A stretch of DNA of 64,000 nucleotides, from the NCBI GenBank assembly GCA_019096065.1, contig JAGUCH010000002.1:13652501-13716500 (forward strand). The letters run 5' to 3'. This DNA is from Paracyclopina nana (lineage: Eukaryota > Arthropoda > Copepoda > Cyclopoida > Cyclopettidae). Below the pieces are notes generated by a model. It saw only the letters and a list, made by a program, of their open reading frames with translations. It searched no databases and had not been told where the DNA came from. Each line of letters opens with the position of its first letter. The first letter of the stretch is position 1. The translations under genes were made by a program, and so were the position numbers. This document shows, one piece after another, positions 10,365 through 21,643 of the stretch.

Positions 10365-13300
10365 AGAGCTCCAGCCGGGTCCCCTCACCTTCCTCCATAT
10401 TAGCAGCTCTCGACCACATCGCCAGTCATCAACGATTCATGGCCCAAGTCCCGATCCGCATCGGCAAGATCAAAGCCAGGGCCCTGGTCGACAGCGGCAA
10501 CAGCTGGCGCACGTGCATCTCCGAGAATTTTGCTCGCCGACTTGGAGTTCTTCCACACGGTCTCCGGCCCATGCTCGACATGCCCGCGGTGGGCACCGCC
10601 CACGCGCAGCAACGCCTCCAGGTCCTGGGGGAGTTACGGCAACCACTGCGAGTGCAGCTGGGTAATCACCCTCACTCCTTCTCTATCCGACCCGCGGTGG
10701 TACGAAACCTCTCCATGGATTTCAACTTGTCAGGGCCATTCCTGAGCCACCACCGCATCGACCAGCTCCACTCCCAAGGGACCCTGCGCGTGCACGGGAA
10801 GCAGATCCCGCTGGTGGGCGCCCTCCAACCCGCTGAGGATCAGGAAGAGTACGAAATCCGGATTCTGCGGCCCGTCAATATTCCAGCCCGCACTGTCACC
10901 CTGGTGGCCGCCGTAGCCCCTCACTGGCCCCACGGGTCCACGCGGGCCGCCGCCCTCGAAGCGGGGCCCCAGTTTGCCGCGCAGACGCAGCTGGCGCCCT
11001 GGAACGTTGCACTGGTCCAGCCGCGGGCCGGCGGCAGCCTGGCAGTTGGGGTGCTGAACCCCCTGGATCACCCGCTCCGCCTTAAGGGCGGAGTGATCTA
11101 CGGCACCCTCCGTGTCTACGAAGAAGACGAGGGCCCCAGCGGAACCGAGGCTACTCCCTCGGTGCGCGCGGTGAGCACGCCGGCCACCACCCGCAGTACC
11201 AGCCGGAAGCAGTTGGAGTCCGATGCCAAGCGCCGCTACGAGCAAGCTGACCTTATCATCGACACCTTCAAGCTGAACGAGAACGACATGCTCAAAGATA
11301 ATCCCAAGCGGCTGGCTCAAGCCGCCACCCTGCTCGCGGCCCACGTCGGAGCCTTTTCATTTGACGGCCGCACGGGGCAGACCACACTGGTCGAGCATGC
11401 CATAGATCTCAAGCCTGGGACGAAGCCCATCAACATCCGTCGGCGACCCATCAATCCGAACCTCGAGGCGTCCCTGAAGGAACAGATCCAGAAGTGGTTG
11501 GATGAAGAAGTCATCACGCCCATCACTTCGCCGTGGTCCGCTCCTCTTGTTCCCGTCCGCAAGAAGGATGGCACGCTGCGATGGTGCGTAGATTATAGGG
11601 AACTCAACAAGGCCACTGTAGTTGACTCACACCCCATCGGAGACGTCAGGGACAACCTCAGCCGACTGGCCCGCTCCACGGTGTTTTCGACGTTGGACGC
11701 GGTGGGTGCCTTTAACGTGGTTCCCATTCGGGCAGAGGACGTGGAGAAGACCACCTTTTCCACAGGGGACGGCTCATACGCCTTCCTCAAGATGCCCTTC
11801 GGCCTCACCAATGCGCCCAAGACATACAGCCGCCTCAATAGGATGGTTCTGGAGGGCATATCATGGGACGTTGCCCTGCCATATCTCGATGATTGCTTAG
11901 TCCATTCAACCGACTTCGAGTCCCACCTCCGCAACTTGCGCCTGGTGCTGCAGGCCCACGAGAAAGCAGGACTTCTGCTGAAGCCGTCCAAATGTCACCT
12001 GTTCCAATCCAGAGTGACATACTTGGGGCATGTTGTCACTCCTCAGGGCCTCGAGGTCATGCCAGCCTACATTGACCTCATCCGTGAATGGCCCTTGCCT
12101 AACACCAGGAAGCAGTTGCGTATCTTCCTTGGCAAGGCCAATTATTACCGATCCTTCATCGAAAAGTACCAACATGTCGCGGCGCCCCTGTCGGACAAGC
12201 TCTCCAAGGACGACGGCACCAGCGACAACCATGTTTTCCAACCCAGCCCGGAGTTCCGGGCCGCTTTCGACGAGCTCAAGAGAAGGCTGACCTCTGCGCC
12301 GGTACTGGCCTATCCGGACTTCTCTTCGCCTAACCCTTTCATCCTGGATACGGATTTCTCACAAGAAAACAGGGCTGTTGGAGGGGTCCTCTCCCAAGTC
12401 CAAGATCGCAAGGAAAGAGTCATCTTATACGGCGCCAAGAAGCTGAACGCCGCTCAAAGCAATTATTCCGCTAATCAATGCGAGCTGGTGGCCGTAATAA
12501 TTTTCATCAAACAATTCAAGTATTACCTGCAACACCGCCGTTTCATCCTGCGCACCGACCATCGGGCCCTCCTCTGGATCCGCTCCATGGAAGCGCCCAC
12601 GGGAATGCTGGGCCGATGGCTCGACACCATCTCCAACTACGACTTCGAAGTGTTACACCGGGCAGGAGTGAAGCACGGCAACGCCGACTCCCTCAGCCGA
12701 GCGCCCCATCTGGCACAGCGGGGTGACCATATCAGCTCAGACGTCTCTGATGATGACTTTTTCCGGGTGGCTAATCTCAAGCTGATTCCCACGAAGCCGG
12801 AAGCGTGGGCTGCGGCCCAGGAGGAGGACGACGACCTGGTCCTTCTGAGACAGCTAGTCCGACTGAAACAATCGCCTTCGCAGGAGAACCTCAACGCTGC
12901 ATCACCTCGAGGTCGCGTGCTACTGGAACAACTAAGTTCCATGACCATGGATCGGCAAGGTGCTCTTCGCTTGCTGGATCGGAAGAGGCAAACCTCGCGA
13001 CTGGTGGTGCCCCGCCAGTGGCAGGAAGCCAGCCTCCGCCACGTACACGACACCATGGGACACCAAGGGCGCGACTCCGTGGTCCACAGGGCAGCTCAGC
13101 ACTTCTACTTCCCAGGCATGACGCGCCTGGCCGATGAAGTCGTCAAGTCCTGCCTCCTTTGCCAGCGGTCCAAGCCGGGCCAGAAGAACCAGCTGCACAC
13201 CCTCAAATCGCACTACGCGGGCTACCCGTTCCAGATCTTGAGCCTCGACTACGTAGGGCCGTTCCAGCCTTCGTCGAACCGTCACCGCTACTTGTTCACT

Positions 13301-14787
13301 GCTAAGTGCGTCTTCACCAAATGGATCGAAGCTTTCCGTGCGGTTCCAATGATGCTGAAACAGCCGTGCGGTTTTTGACGACCGAAATCATCCCTAGATT
13401 TGGCCTTCCAGAGAGACTACACACCGATCAAGGGACTCATTTCACGGCCCATCTCATGCGGGAAGTATGAGCGGCCCTTGGGATACAAGCCACCACTACT
13501 CCTTCATACAACCCGCGCAGCAACCCGGTCGAACGGGCGCATCGGGATCTCAACGAGCTCATCAGGAAGATGGTCAAAGGTCGATACGCGGACTGGGCCG
13601 AGGTCGTTCCCTTCGCCCTCTTCGTCCTCCGTACCACCAAAAACCGCTCCACAGGCATGGCACCATATGAAATGGTTTTCGGTCGCCAACCGTCGACCAA
13701 CCTGGACTTGATCTTTGGGGACCCGCAGCCGGCCGTAGCAAAGGCCACGCAAGCAGGCCGATTCGCCAAGCAACTGAAGGAGCGAATACAACTGGCGCAT
13801 GAATGGGCGAGAAAGAACATCTCCAACTCGATCGAGCGACAACGACGGGCTTATCACATGGACAAGCGTGCGTTCGTAGTGGGACAGAAAGTGTGGCTGT
13901 TCACCCCGAAGGTTATTCCACGCATCTCCAAGAAGCTACAAACCTTCTGGACGGGACCGTGGACAATTGAAAAACGAGTGAACGAGCTCACTTACGAAAT
14001 AGCACCAGACCCATCTTGGGCTCGAGCGCGGAACCAGGTTGTCTCGGTGGACCGCCTTAAGTTGTACATCCCACCTGACCAAGATCAAGGCAACGTGTCT
14101 ACTGCACCACCGGCCGAGGATTTGGATCTGTCCATGTTAGGTGACGAATCCGCCGAATTCCTCGCGGACCCACCACATGAAATCGCGGCAGAGCCCGCTA
14201 ATGACCTCGCTGTACCTTATGAATATGCGGTGGCCCCGACGGACAGAGAATATGGGTTCCCAGAAGCCCGAGATGACCCCATCCCGGCCTTCAACGACGA
14301 CCCCACGATACCTGAGTACGACTGCACCCGGTACCAATCCGATCCGGATGAACGCCCATCCACACCGGATAATGAGTCTCCACAGAATACTCCGCAACTG
14401 CCAAGCCCTCCTACAGACGATGATGAGCCCAGGCGCACTAGCACAGTGGTGAAAAGGAAACGACGATCAAATGCAGAAATGTTGCAGGCTGACACCGAGA
14501 GATTCTTAGGTGGACCAGAGGCGGTCACCAAACGGTCTAGATCCAAAACACGCAGCGGTGACCGGAGAAGCACGACCGACGAAGACACGTTGCCACTGCA
14601 GCATTTGCAAGACAACCCGCCAACCGTGCACCAAGCTACTAGATATCTGCTCCCGCCGCTAGAACCGCGGCCACTACCTCTTCGACCGTCCATTCCGTCA
14701 CCGATCAAAGAGGCCTCTCACTCAACATCATCATCGGCACCGTCAGCAGCTACCGCAGAAACGTGCGACGACGTGTTCCAGGACTAA
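10280..14787 (+). pseudogene. pol: Gypsy E1 pol (protease, RT, RNase H, integrase), broken in integrase
   Basis: The frame is open from 10280, with its first ATG at 10439. Order: aspartic protease (ALVDSGNSWRT), reverse transcriptase (RKKDGTLRWCVDYRELN; catalytic YLDD), RNase H (ILDTDFS; LRTDHRALL), integrase zinc finger (HDTMGH...CLLCQ) and core (LDYVGPF; TDQGTHF; NPVERAHRDL supplying D, D and E), then a C-terminal module (FWTGPWTIEKR) and a long acidic tail. The first frame ends at 13378. Comparison with E2 shows a one-base loss in a C run near 13336 and a nonsense TGA at 13468-13470, where E2 has a Cys codon. The frame is then open to 14787. Domain order (RNase H before integrase) is that of Ty3/Gypsy. 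Confidence 0.88.
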
Positions 14788-15099
14788 TACAAACCAAGTG
14801 CAAAAAGGCTCTCATATGCACCAATATTGCTCCCTCATGACAAAGTTTGGGGGGGTGCACACACATTTATGCCACATTCATGCCATATTTCACATCACAT
14901 ATGTATCATAACTGCATTATTAACACATGCTCATGCTATATAAACCATGACATTCGGGCGCAAACACTAACAAGACAAACAAGCGTATAATAATCATTTA
15001 CCTTCTCTCTTGCAGTCTGAGTTAATAACCAACTACCTCCTAGCGAAAGGAATTTATAAAGTGTACACTAGCTCACCACTACGTACTACGTCGTCCACC
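14788..15099 (+). other. Pol-env spacer of Gypsy E1 with candidate env splice acceptor
   Basis: About 310 bp between pol and env. It contains a TATA-like CTATATAAA near 14936-14945 and a strong acceptor tract (TTACCTTCTCTCTTGCAG, AG at 15014-15015) 85 bp before the env ATG. Gypsy-type env genes are normally expressed from a spliced mRNA, so 15015 is a plausible acceptor. The same sequence is present in E2 on the opposite strand. Confidence 0.5.
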
Positions 15100-17559
15100 A
15101 TGCATCCAGGTCATTGTTTGTGCAGTCCCACGCTGATGCTCCTCGTCTTCTTTGGATACAGCTACTGGATCCTCCTCAATGAGGTGGCCCAAGCAGCAGC
15201 CTTCCCGGGGCAGTCACCACGACCAGCCGATTTGTACACCCCAGACGCCAAGGTGACCTCGTTCACCACCTATGACTGCGCGCACCCCGATGCCATGCAC
15301 GAAGCCATCGACCTGAGCCAGCCTGAACTCTGTGAAGATATTCGCAGCTCTTACCAGTCGCCGGTTAATATCACGATTCAGGTACTGCAGACGGCCTCGA
15401 CCCTCTCCGTTAAGGCATACCGGTGCCGAGTGCACATATCGCGGGAAGTTACTCGCTGCGGATATGATAGCATCAGTTATGGGAGTCAAATGACGGACGT
15501 AAATAGGCCCTACCTGGTAACGCCGCAAGCCTGCCGAGACGCCGCCGAGAAACGCTTCCTGCTGGTGGAAAATAAGAAGGTCCAAGTCACGCTCAATACC
15601 CCCGTGTCCCTGTCATACTTCTCCAAGGGGGGCTCGATAAGGATCACAAATGCACGACGACTACTTTCATCAGTGGTGGCGTGACATTCTACAAATCGTA
15701 TGAAACCACCACGATCCACGCGCTGGTGGAGCCGATCTACGGGAAGCTAAACACGGCCAATGGGCGGGTGGTCTTCTCCAACCACCTTACAGCCAACTTC
15801 CAGGACTTGATCGTGCAGGACGACGCCGAAGGCACCATTGTGTGGCCTAAGCGCAAGACCCCCCGTTGCGAAGACGAACTGAGCGAAGTATACAAGGGGC
15901 CAGCCATTCTGTATCCTCACCGCAACTCGTCCAGCTTCAGCGGCAACGCGGGTCACCTAGGAGACCTGCTCCTCCTTGCCCACGAAGAAGAATCGCGGTT
16001 CGCGGGATTCGTCCTCAAGGGCGTGCAGTCCATGTGCCAGCGGCGGCTGTTCACCACTCAGCTCCGCGACTTCGCCGTCTTGATCGTGGGACCCGGGGAT
16101 GGACCCCTCCAAGCCAAGTACCTTCACCCGGAGGACATGGACGGTGCGAATATACAGACACAGCTGGCATTCGTGCATTCGCAGCATGCGCTGCATATCC
16201 AGGGACCGGTTCAAGTTCCTCCAGGAACTTATTTGCAAGAACGAACGAGCGATCCTGCACTCCAAGCTGCAGAGTATGGCTTCCGGCTCCTCATCATACG
16301 CCACCCTTGATAGCCACGGACCAGGCCATCTAGTCACCCGTGCCGGGGCTGTAGCCTATGTTACCTCCTGCTACCCGGTGCAAGCCGTCACCAGGTCTAT
16401 TGCAAACTGCACGCAGGAGATTCCGGTGCTGGTGAACAACGAGACACGATTCGCGGACCCTCTCTCCTTTGTGCTGACTGACCGGCCCAGCGTGGTCCCA
16501 TGCGATTCCATCACCCCGATTAAATGGAAGATCCACAATCAGTGGATGTGCGCTACCCCCAGATCCACGCCTGTATTGCCCCTACGCAACTCAACCCCAT
16601 GTCGGACGCGGCTCCCGGAGCGGACATTACGACATCAGTCGAGGACTAGGGGGTGGAGTGTTCTCGGCGGAACAGCGGGCTAACCACATCCTCTACCTCC
16701 ACTTGTTTAGCAGTCGGGAGGCCGTGGTGAACACTATCACTAGTAACGTGCTCCACAACTCGCTTATCACGGGCAGCAGGTCGACTACGCTATGGACGCA
16801 GGAAGACATTGATCAAATGGTGGATCATGTCGGCAGCGCAATTATTCCTTTCTTCAGCTCAGTGGGGAAGTATTATTCCTACTTCACAGGGACTCTCATC
16901 ACCATCGGCCTGATCAAGTTGATCCTCGGAGCCGTCATCCGGATGATCATCCTGTACCGACGGCGCGGATTGGGTTGGTGGATGTTCTTGGCTCTGTGGC
17001 ATACGGCCTTCCTGATGGTCGAGATGCCGTGGCGGATGCTTACCAACCTTGGGCACGACCAGATCCTATTCCCTGGCGGGGACGACGATGACGAGGATCA
17101 ACCCCCAACACGCGGCAGGCGCCGACCTCGAAACCGAGAAGGACCCGAGGCGTACCCCCTGGCCGCCCTCAGCGACGGAGACGAAGAGGATGACGACGAG
17201 GCTCCCCCTAAGTACGGGGTCGCAGAACCAGGAGAAACCGATGGACCCCGCCGGACTGGATTCCGCCAACGCATGAAGGAGGCTCTATTTAAAGAACAAG
17301 ACGGCCTCTACCGGAACCTGCAGGCACAGGTCGACGCGCTGCGAGGCAGAACGAGACTATGCACAACTACATTATGGCTGTGCTTCCCTCGGCTCCGGCG
17401 CCCAATACTGTGGCTTCCGCGACCTCGACGCCCCTGAAGTCACCGATGGAAGGAGGAGCGACCACCGGTCCACCTATCTCCCCTGTACCTCCGGCCACGG
17501 GATCCCCCCGACATAGGGTGCCAGCATTGCGCCGTGAGGACACGGCCACGCTTCAATAG
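15100..17559 (+). pseudogene. env: Gypsy E1 env-like glycoprotein gene, broken by several indels
   Basis: The start at 15100 opens with a signal peptide (MHPGHCLCSPTLMLLVFFGY...) followed by a Cys-rich ectodomain (YDCAHPDAM..., CRVHISREVTRCGYD) with N-glycosylation sites. The downstream part (from about 16658) has hydrophobic segments (LITIGLIKLILGAVIRMIIL; WWMFLALWHTAFLMV) and an acidic tail with PPKYG. Relative to E2 there is a one-base loss near 15630, a one-base gain near 16204 and a further indel near 17341; both copies also change frame around 16540-16660. It is therefore non-functional here. It is a class-undetermined, arthropod-retroelement type envelope. Confidence 0.75.
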
Positions 17560-17567
17560 GGGGAAAT

Positions 17568-17766
17568 TGTAGCAGGATCCCGAGCCAGCGCACCTGCGCT
17601 CTTGCCTCCTCTCTTGCGGTAGCACTACAATTGTACGGCAGTAAATAAACGACTGTGCGCGAGCAAACAGCTCGACGACATATCTCCTTCCAACTAAGAT
17701 GGAGTCTTATAAGCTATAAGTTAGTAAGGTGTAACGCGTAGGTCTCAGAGTGTTCGAACCCCTACA
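17568..17766 (+). repeat. 3' LTR of Gypsy E1
   Basis: 199-bp LTR starting TGTAGCAGG and ending CCCCTACA (TG...CA). It is preceded by a polypurine tract (AGGGGGAAAT, 17557-17566) and contains a polyadenylation signal AATAAA at 17644-17649. It is nearly identical to the 197-bp LTRs of E2. Confidence 0.92.
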
Positions 17767-17770
17767 CTGA

Positions 17771-17847
17771 AAACAATATAAAAATTATGAGTGTGAATAA
17801 ACAAACAAAAAATTTTCTTTTAAAAGAAATCATTGAAAGAAATCATT
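17771..17847. other. Right part of foldback loop
   Basis: 77 bp, AT-rich, between the E1 target duplication and the right satellite arm. It contains a tandem duplication of AAAGAAATCATTG (17823-17848). No gene is visible. Confidence 0.6.
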
Positions 17848-18658
17848 GCTTGTCACATTTGTCTTTTATTAGTACTATTGCGTAACACACATAACTTGAC
17901 CATGGGGCAAGCAGACACTTGGGCTGACTTTTGACCCAAACTGCTCTGTCAGTCGTCTGAGACAAAGCCAAAGAAGGTTCTGAAGGCCAAAAAGGCCACC
18001 ATTGGCATTGCATTACATCTGCTTGCCCCAACATAGCCAAAAACTGACAGGACGGGGCAAGCAGCCAAAAGGGGGGAGGTATGACCCCAAATGCAACTGA
18101 CTTTATCAAATGTCAAGTCAGTGATGACTTTGAAGGCCAGCAAGGCCAACAAAGTGGCCTTGGAGGGATGCTTGTCACATTGGTTTTTTATTAGTACTAT
18201 CGCATAACACTGATAACTTGACCCTGGGGCAAGCAGACACTTGGGCTAACTTTTGACCCAAACTGCTCTGTCAGTCGTCTGAGACAGAGCCAAAGAAGGT
18301 TCTGAAGGCCAAAAAGACCAGCTTTGGCATTGCATTACATCTGCTTGCCCCAACATGGCCAAAAACTGACAGGGCGGGGCAAGCAGCCAAAAGGGGGGAG
18401 GTATGACCCCAAATGCAACTGAATTTATCAAATGTCAAGTCAGTGATGGCTTTGAAGGCCACAAAGGTCAACAAAGTGGCCTTGGAGGGATGCTTGTCAC
18501 ATTGGTCTTTTATTAGTACTATCGCGTAACACAGATAACTTGACCCTGGGGCAAGCAGACACTTGGGCTGACTTTTGACCCAAACTGCTCTGTCAGGGGT
18601 CTTAGACAGAGCCAAAGAAGGTTCTGAAGGCCAAAAAGGCCAGCTTTGACATTGCATT
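17848..18658 (-). repeat. Right-arm 322-bp satellite array, inner segment
   Basis: About 2.5 units of the same 322-bp repeat as at 4252-7779 but in reverse orientation. It is interrupted at 18658 by Gypsy E2 and resumes at 28829. The four bases CATT (18655-18658) are duplicated at 28825-28828. Removing E2 and one CATT re-creates an ordinary satellite unit. Confidence 0.93.
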
Positions 18659-18855
18659 TGTAGGGGTTCGAACACTCTGAGACCTACGCGCTACACCTTA
18701 CTAACTTATAGCTTACAAGACTCCATCTTAGTTGGAAGGATATGTCGTCGAGCTGTTTGCTCGCGCGTAGTCGTTTATTTACTGCTGTACAATTGTAGTG
18801 CTACCGCACGAGAGGAGGCGAGAGCGCAGGTACGCAGGCTCGGGATCCTGCTACA
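18659..18855 (-). repeat. 3' LTR of Gypsy E2
   Basis: 197-bp LTR with TG...CA ends, adjoining the polypurine tract on its gene side (18856-18865, read on the - strand). It matches 28628-28824. Confidence 0.93.
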
Positions 18856-18863
18856 ATTTCCCC

Positions 18864-21324
18864 CTATTGAAGCGTGGCCGTGTCCTCACGGCGCAATGCT
18901 GGCACCCTATGTTGGGGGGATCCCGTGGCTGGAGGTACCGGGGAGATAGGTGGACCGGTGGTCGCTCCTCCTTCCATCGGTGACTTCAGGGGCGTCGAGG
19001 TCGCGGAGGCCACAGTATTGGGTGCGGGGGCCGAGGGAAGCACAGCCATAATGTAATTGTGCATGGTCTCGTTCTGCCTTGCCAACGCGTCGACTTGGGC
19101 CTGCAGGTTCCGGTAGAGGCCGTCTTGTTCTTTAAATAGAGCCTCCTTCATGCGTTGGCGGAATCCAGACCGGCGGGGCCCATCGGTTTCTCCTGGTTCT
19201 GCGACCCCATACTTAGGGGGCGCCTCGTCATCATCCTCTTCATCTCCGTCGCTGAGGGCGGCCAGGGGGTACGCCTCGGTTCCTTCCCGGGTTCGAGGTC
19301 GGCGCCGGCCGCGTGTCGGGGGTTGATCTTCGTCATCGTCGTCCCCGCCAGGGAACAGGATCTGATCGTGCCCAAGGTTGGTAAGCATCCGCCACGGCAT
19401 TTCGACCATAAGGAAGGCCGTGTGCCACAAAGCCAAGAACATCCACCAACCCAGTCCGCGTCGTCGGTACAGGATGATCATCCGGATGACGGCTCCGAGG
19501 ATCAGCTTGATCAGACCGATAGTGATGAGAGTCCCTGTTAAGTATGAATAATATTTCCCTACTGAGCTGAAGAAAGGGATGATTGCGCTGCCGACATGGT
19601 CCACCATTTGATCTATGTCTTCCTGCGTCCACAGCGTAGTCGACCTGCTGCCCGTGATGAGCGAGTTGTGAAGCACGTTACTGGTGATAGTGTTCACCAC
19701 GGCCTCCCGACTGCTAAACAAGTGGAGGTAGAGGATGTGGTTGGCCCGTTGTTCTGCCGAGAACACTCCACCCCCTAGTCCTCGGCTGATGTCGTAATGT
19801 CCGCTCCGGGGGCCGCGTCCGACATGGGGTTGAGTTGCGTAGGGGCGATACAGGCGTGGATCTGGGGGTGGCACACATCCACTGATTATGGATCTTCCAT
19901 TTAATCGGGGTGATGGAATCGCATGGGACCACGCTGGGCCGGTCGGTCAGCACGAAGGAAAGAGGGTCCGCGAATCGTGTCTCGTTGTTCACCAGCACGG
20001 GAATCTCCTGTGTGCAGTTCGCAATAGACCTGGTGACGGCTTGAACCGGGTAGCAGGAGGTAACATAGGCTACAGCCCCGGCACGGGTGACTAGATGACC
20101 TGGCCCGTGGCTATCAAGGGTGGCGTACGATGAGGAGCCGGAGGCCATACTCTGAAGCTTGGAGTGCAGGATCGATCGTTCGTTCTTGCAGATAAGTTCC
20201 TGGAGGAACTTGAACCTGTCCTGGATATGCAGCGCATGCTGCGAGTGCACGAATGCCAGCTGGGTCTGTATATTCGCACCGTCCATGTCCTCCGGGTGAA
20301 GATACTTGGCCTGGAGGGGTCCATCCCCGGGTCCCACAATCAAGACGGCGAAGTCACGGAGCTGAGTGGTGAACAGTCGCCGCTGGCACATGGACTGCAC
20401 GCCCTTGAGGACGAACCCCGCGAACCGCGACTCTTCTTCGTGGGCGAGGAGGAGCAGGTCCCCTAGGTGACCCGCGTTGCCGCTGAAGCTGGACGAGTTG
20501 CGGTGAGGGTATAGAATGGCCGGCCCTTTGTATACCTCGCTCAGTTCATCTTCGCAGCGGGGGGTCTTGCGCTTAGGCCACACGATGGTGCCCTCGGCGT
20601 CGTCCTGCACGATCAAGTCCTGGCAGTTGGCTGTAAGGTGGTTGGAGAAGACCACCCGCCCATTGGCCGTGTTTAGCTTCCCGTAGATCGGCTCCACCAA
20701 CGCATGGATCGTGGTAGTTTCATATGATTTATAAAACGTCACGCCACCACTGATGAAAGTGGTTGTCGTGCACTTGTGATCCTTGTCGAGCCCACCCTTG
20801 GAGAAGTACGACAGGGACACGGGGGTATTGAGCGTGACTTGGACCTTCTTATTCTCCACCAGCAGGAAGCGTTTCTCGGCGGCGTCTCGGCAGGCTTGCG
20901 GCGTTACCAGGTAGGGCCTATTTACGTCCGTCATTTGACTCCCATAACTGATGCTATCGTATCCGCAGCGGGTAACTTCCCGCGATATGTGTACTCGGCA
21001 CCGGTATGCCTTGACGGAGAGGGTCGAGGCCGTCTGCAGTACCTGAATCGTGACATTGACCGGCGACTGATAAGAGCTGCGAATATCTTCACAGAGTTCA
21101 GGCTGGCTCAGGTCGATAGCTTCGTGCATGGCGTCCGGATGCGCGCAGTCATAGGTGGTGAACGAGGTCACCTTGGCATCTGGGGTGTACAAATCGGCTG
21201 GTCGTGGTGACTGCCCTGGGAAGGCTGCTGCTTGGGCCACTTCGTTGAGGAGGATCCAGTAGCTATACCTGAAGAAGACGAGGAGCATCAGCGTGGGGCT
21301 GCACAAGCAATGACCTGGATGCAT
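18864..21324 (-). pseudogene. env: Gypsy E2 env-like glycoprotein gene, one frame change
   Basis: Read from 21324 (MHPGHCLC). A signal peptide is followed by a Cys-rich ectodomain that stays open much further than in E1, to 19714. The transmembrane part is in another frame (19874-18864), overlapping the first around 19720-19870, and contains RGLGGGVFSAEQ, the membrane segment LITIGLIKLILGAVIRMIIL, a second hydrophobic stretch and an acidic, Pro-rich tail with PPKYG. The frame change around 19800 is at the same place as in E1, so it may be inherited or be a real feature of the family. The region after RGLGGG resembles the start of a fusion subunit, but no furin site can be read with confidence. 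Confidence 0.72.
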
Positions 21325-21643
21325 GGTGGACGTAGTACGTAGTGGTGAGCTAGTGTACACTTTATAAACACTTTATGAATTCCTTTTGCTAGGAGGTAGT
21401 TGGTTATTAACTCAGACTGCAAGAGAGAAGGTAAACGGTTATTATACGCTTGTTTGTCTTGTTAGTGTTTGCGCCCGAATGTCATGGTTTATATAGCATG
21501 AGCATGTGTTAATAATGCAGTTATGATACATATGTGATATGAAATATGGCATGAATGTGGCATAAATGGTGTGCACCCCCCCAAACTTTGTCATGAGGGA
21601 GCAATATTGGTGCGTATTATAGTCTTTTTACACTTGGGTTGTA
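21325..21643 (-). other. Env-pol spacer of Gypsy E2
   Basis: Same content as 14788-15099 in E1: TATA-like motif near 21487, the CTTTCTCTCTTGCAG-type acceptor around 21418-21430 and AT-rich sequence. No gene. Confidence 0.5.

Larger units (their letters stand above)
7826..17766 (+). mobile_element. Ty3/Gypsy LTR retrotransposon E1 with env-like gene
   Basis: 9.94-kb element on the + strand: 27-bp stub of the 5' LTR, long leader, gag, pol, env-like gene, polypurine tract (17557-17566) and a complete 199-bp 3' LTR. It is flanked by the 4-bp duplication CTGA (7822-7825, 17767-17770), as usual for gypsy-group elements. Compared with the complete relative E2 it lacks about 225 bp at the 5' end: the rest of the LTR and the primer-binding site. 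It carries frameshifts in pol and env and a nonsense codon in integrase, so it is defective. It sits in the loop of the foldback element. Confidence 0.92.

Noticed and set aside
13330-13400. Programmed frameshift in Gypsy integrase
   Set aside because: E1 and E2 differ in which base is missing, and neither lesion is shared, so independent small deletions are simpler.
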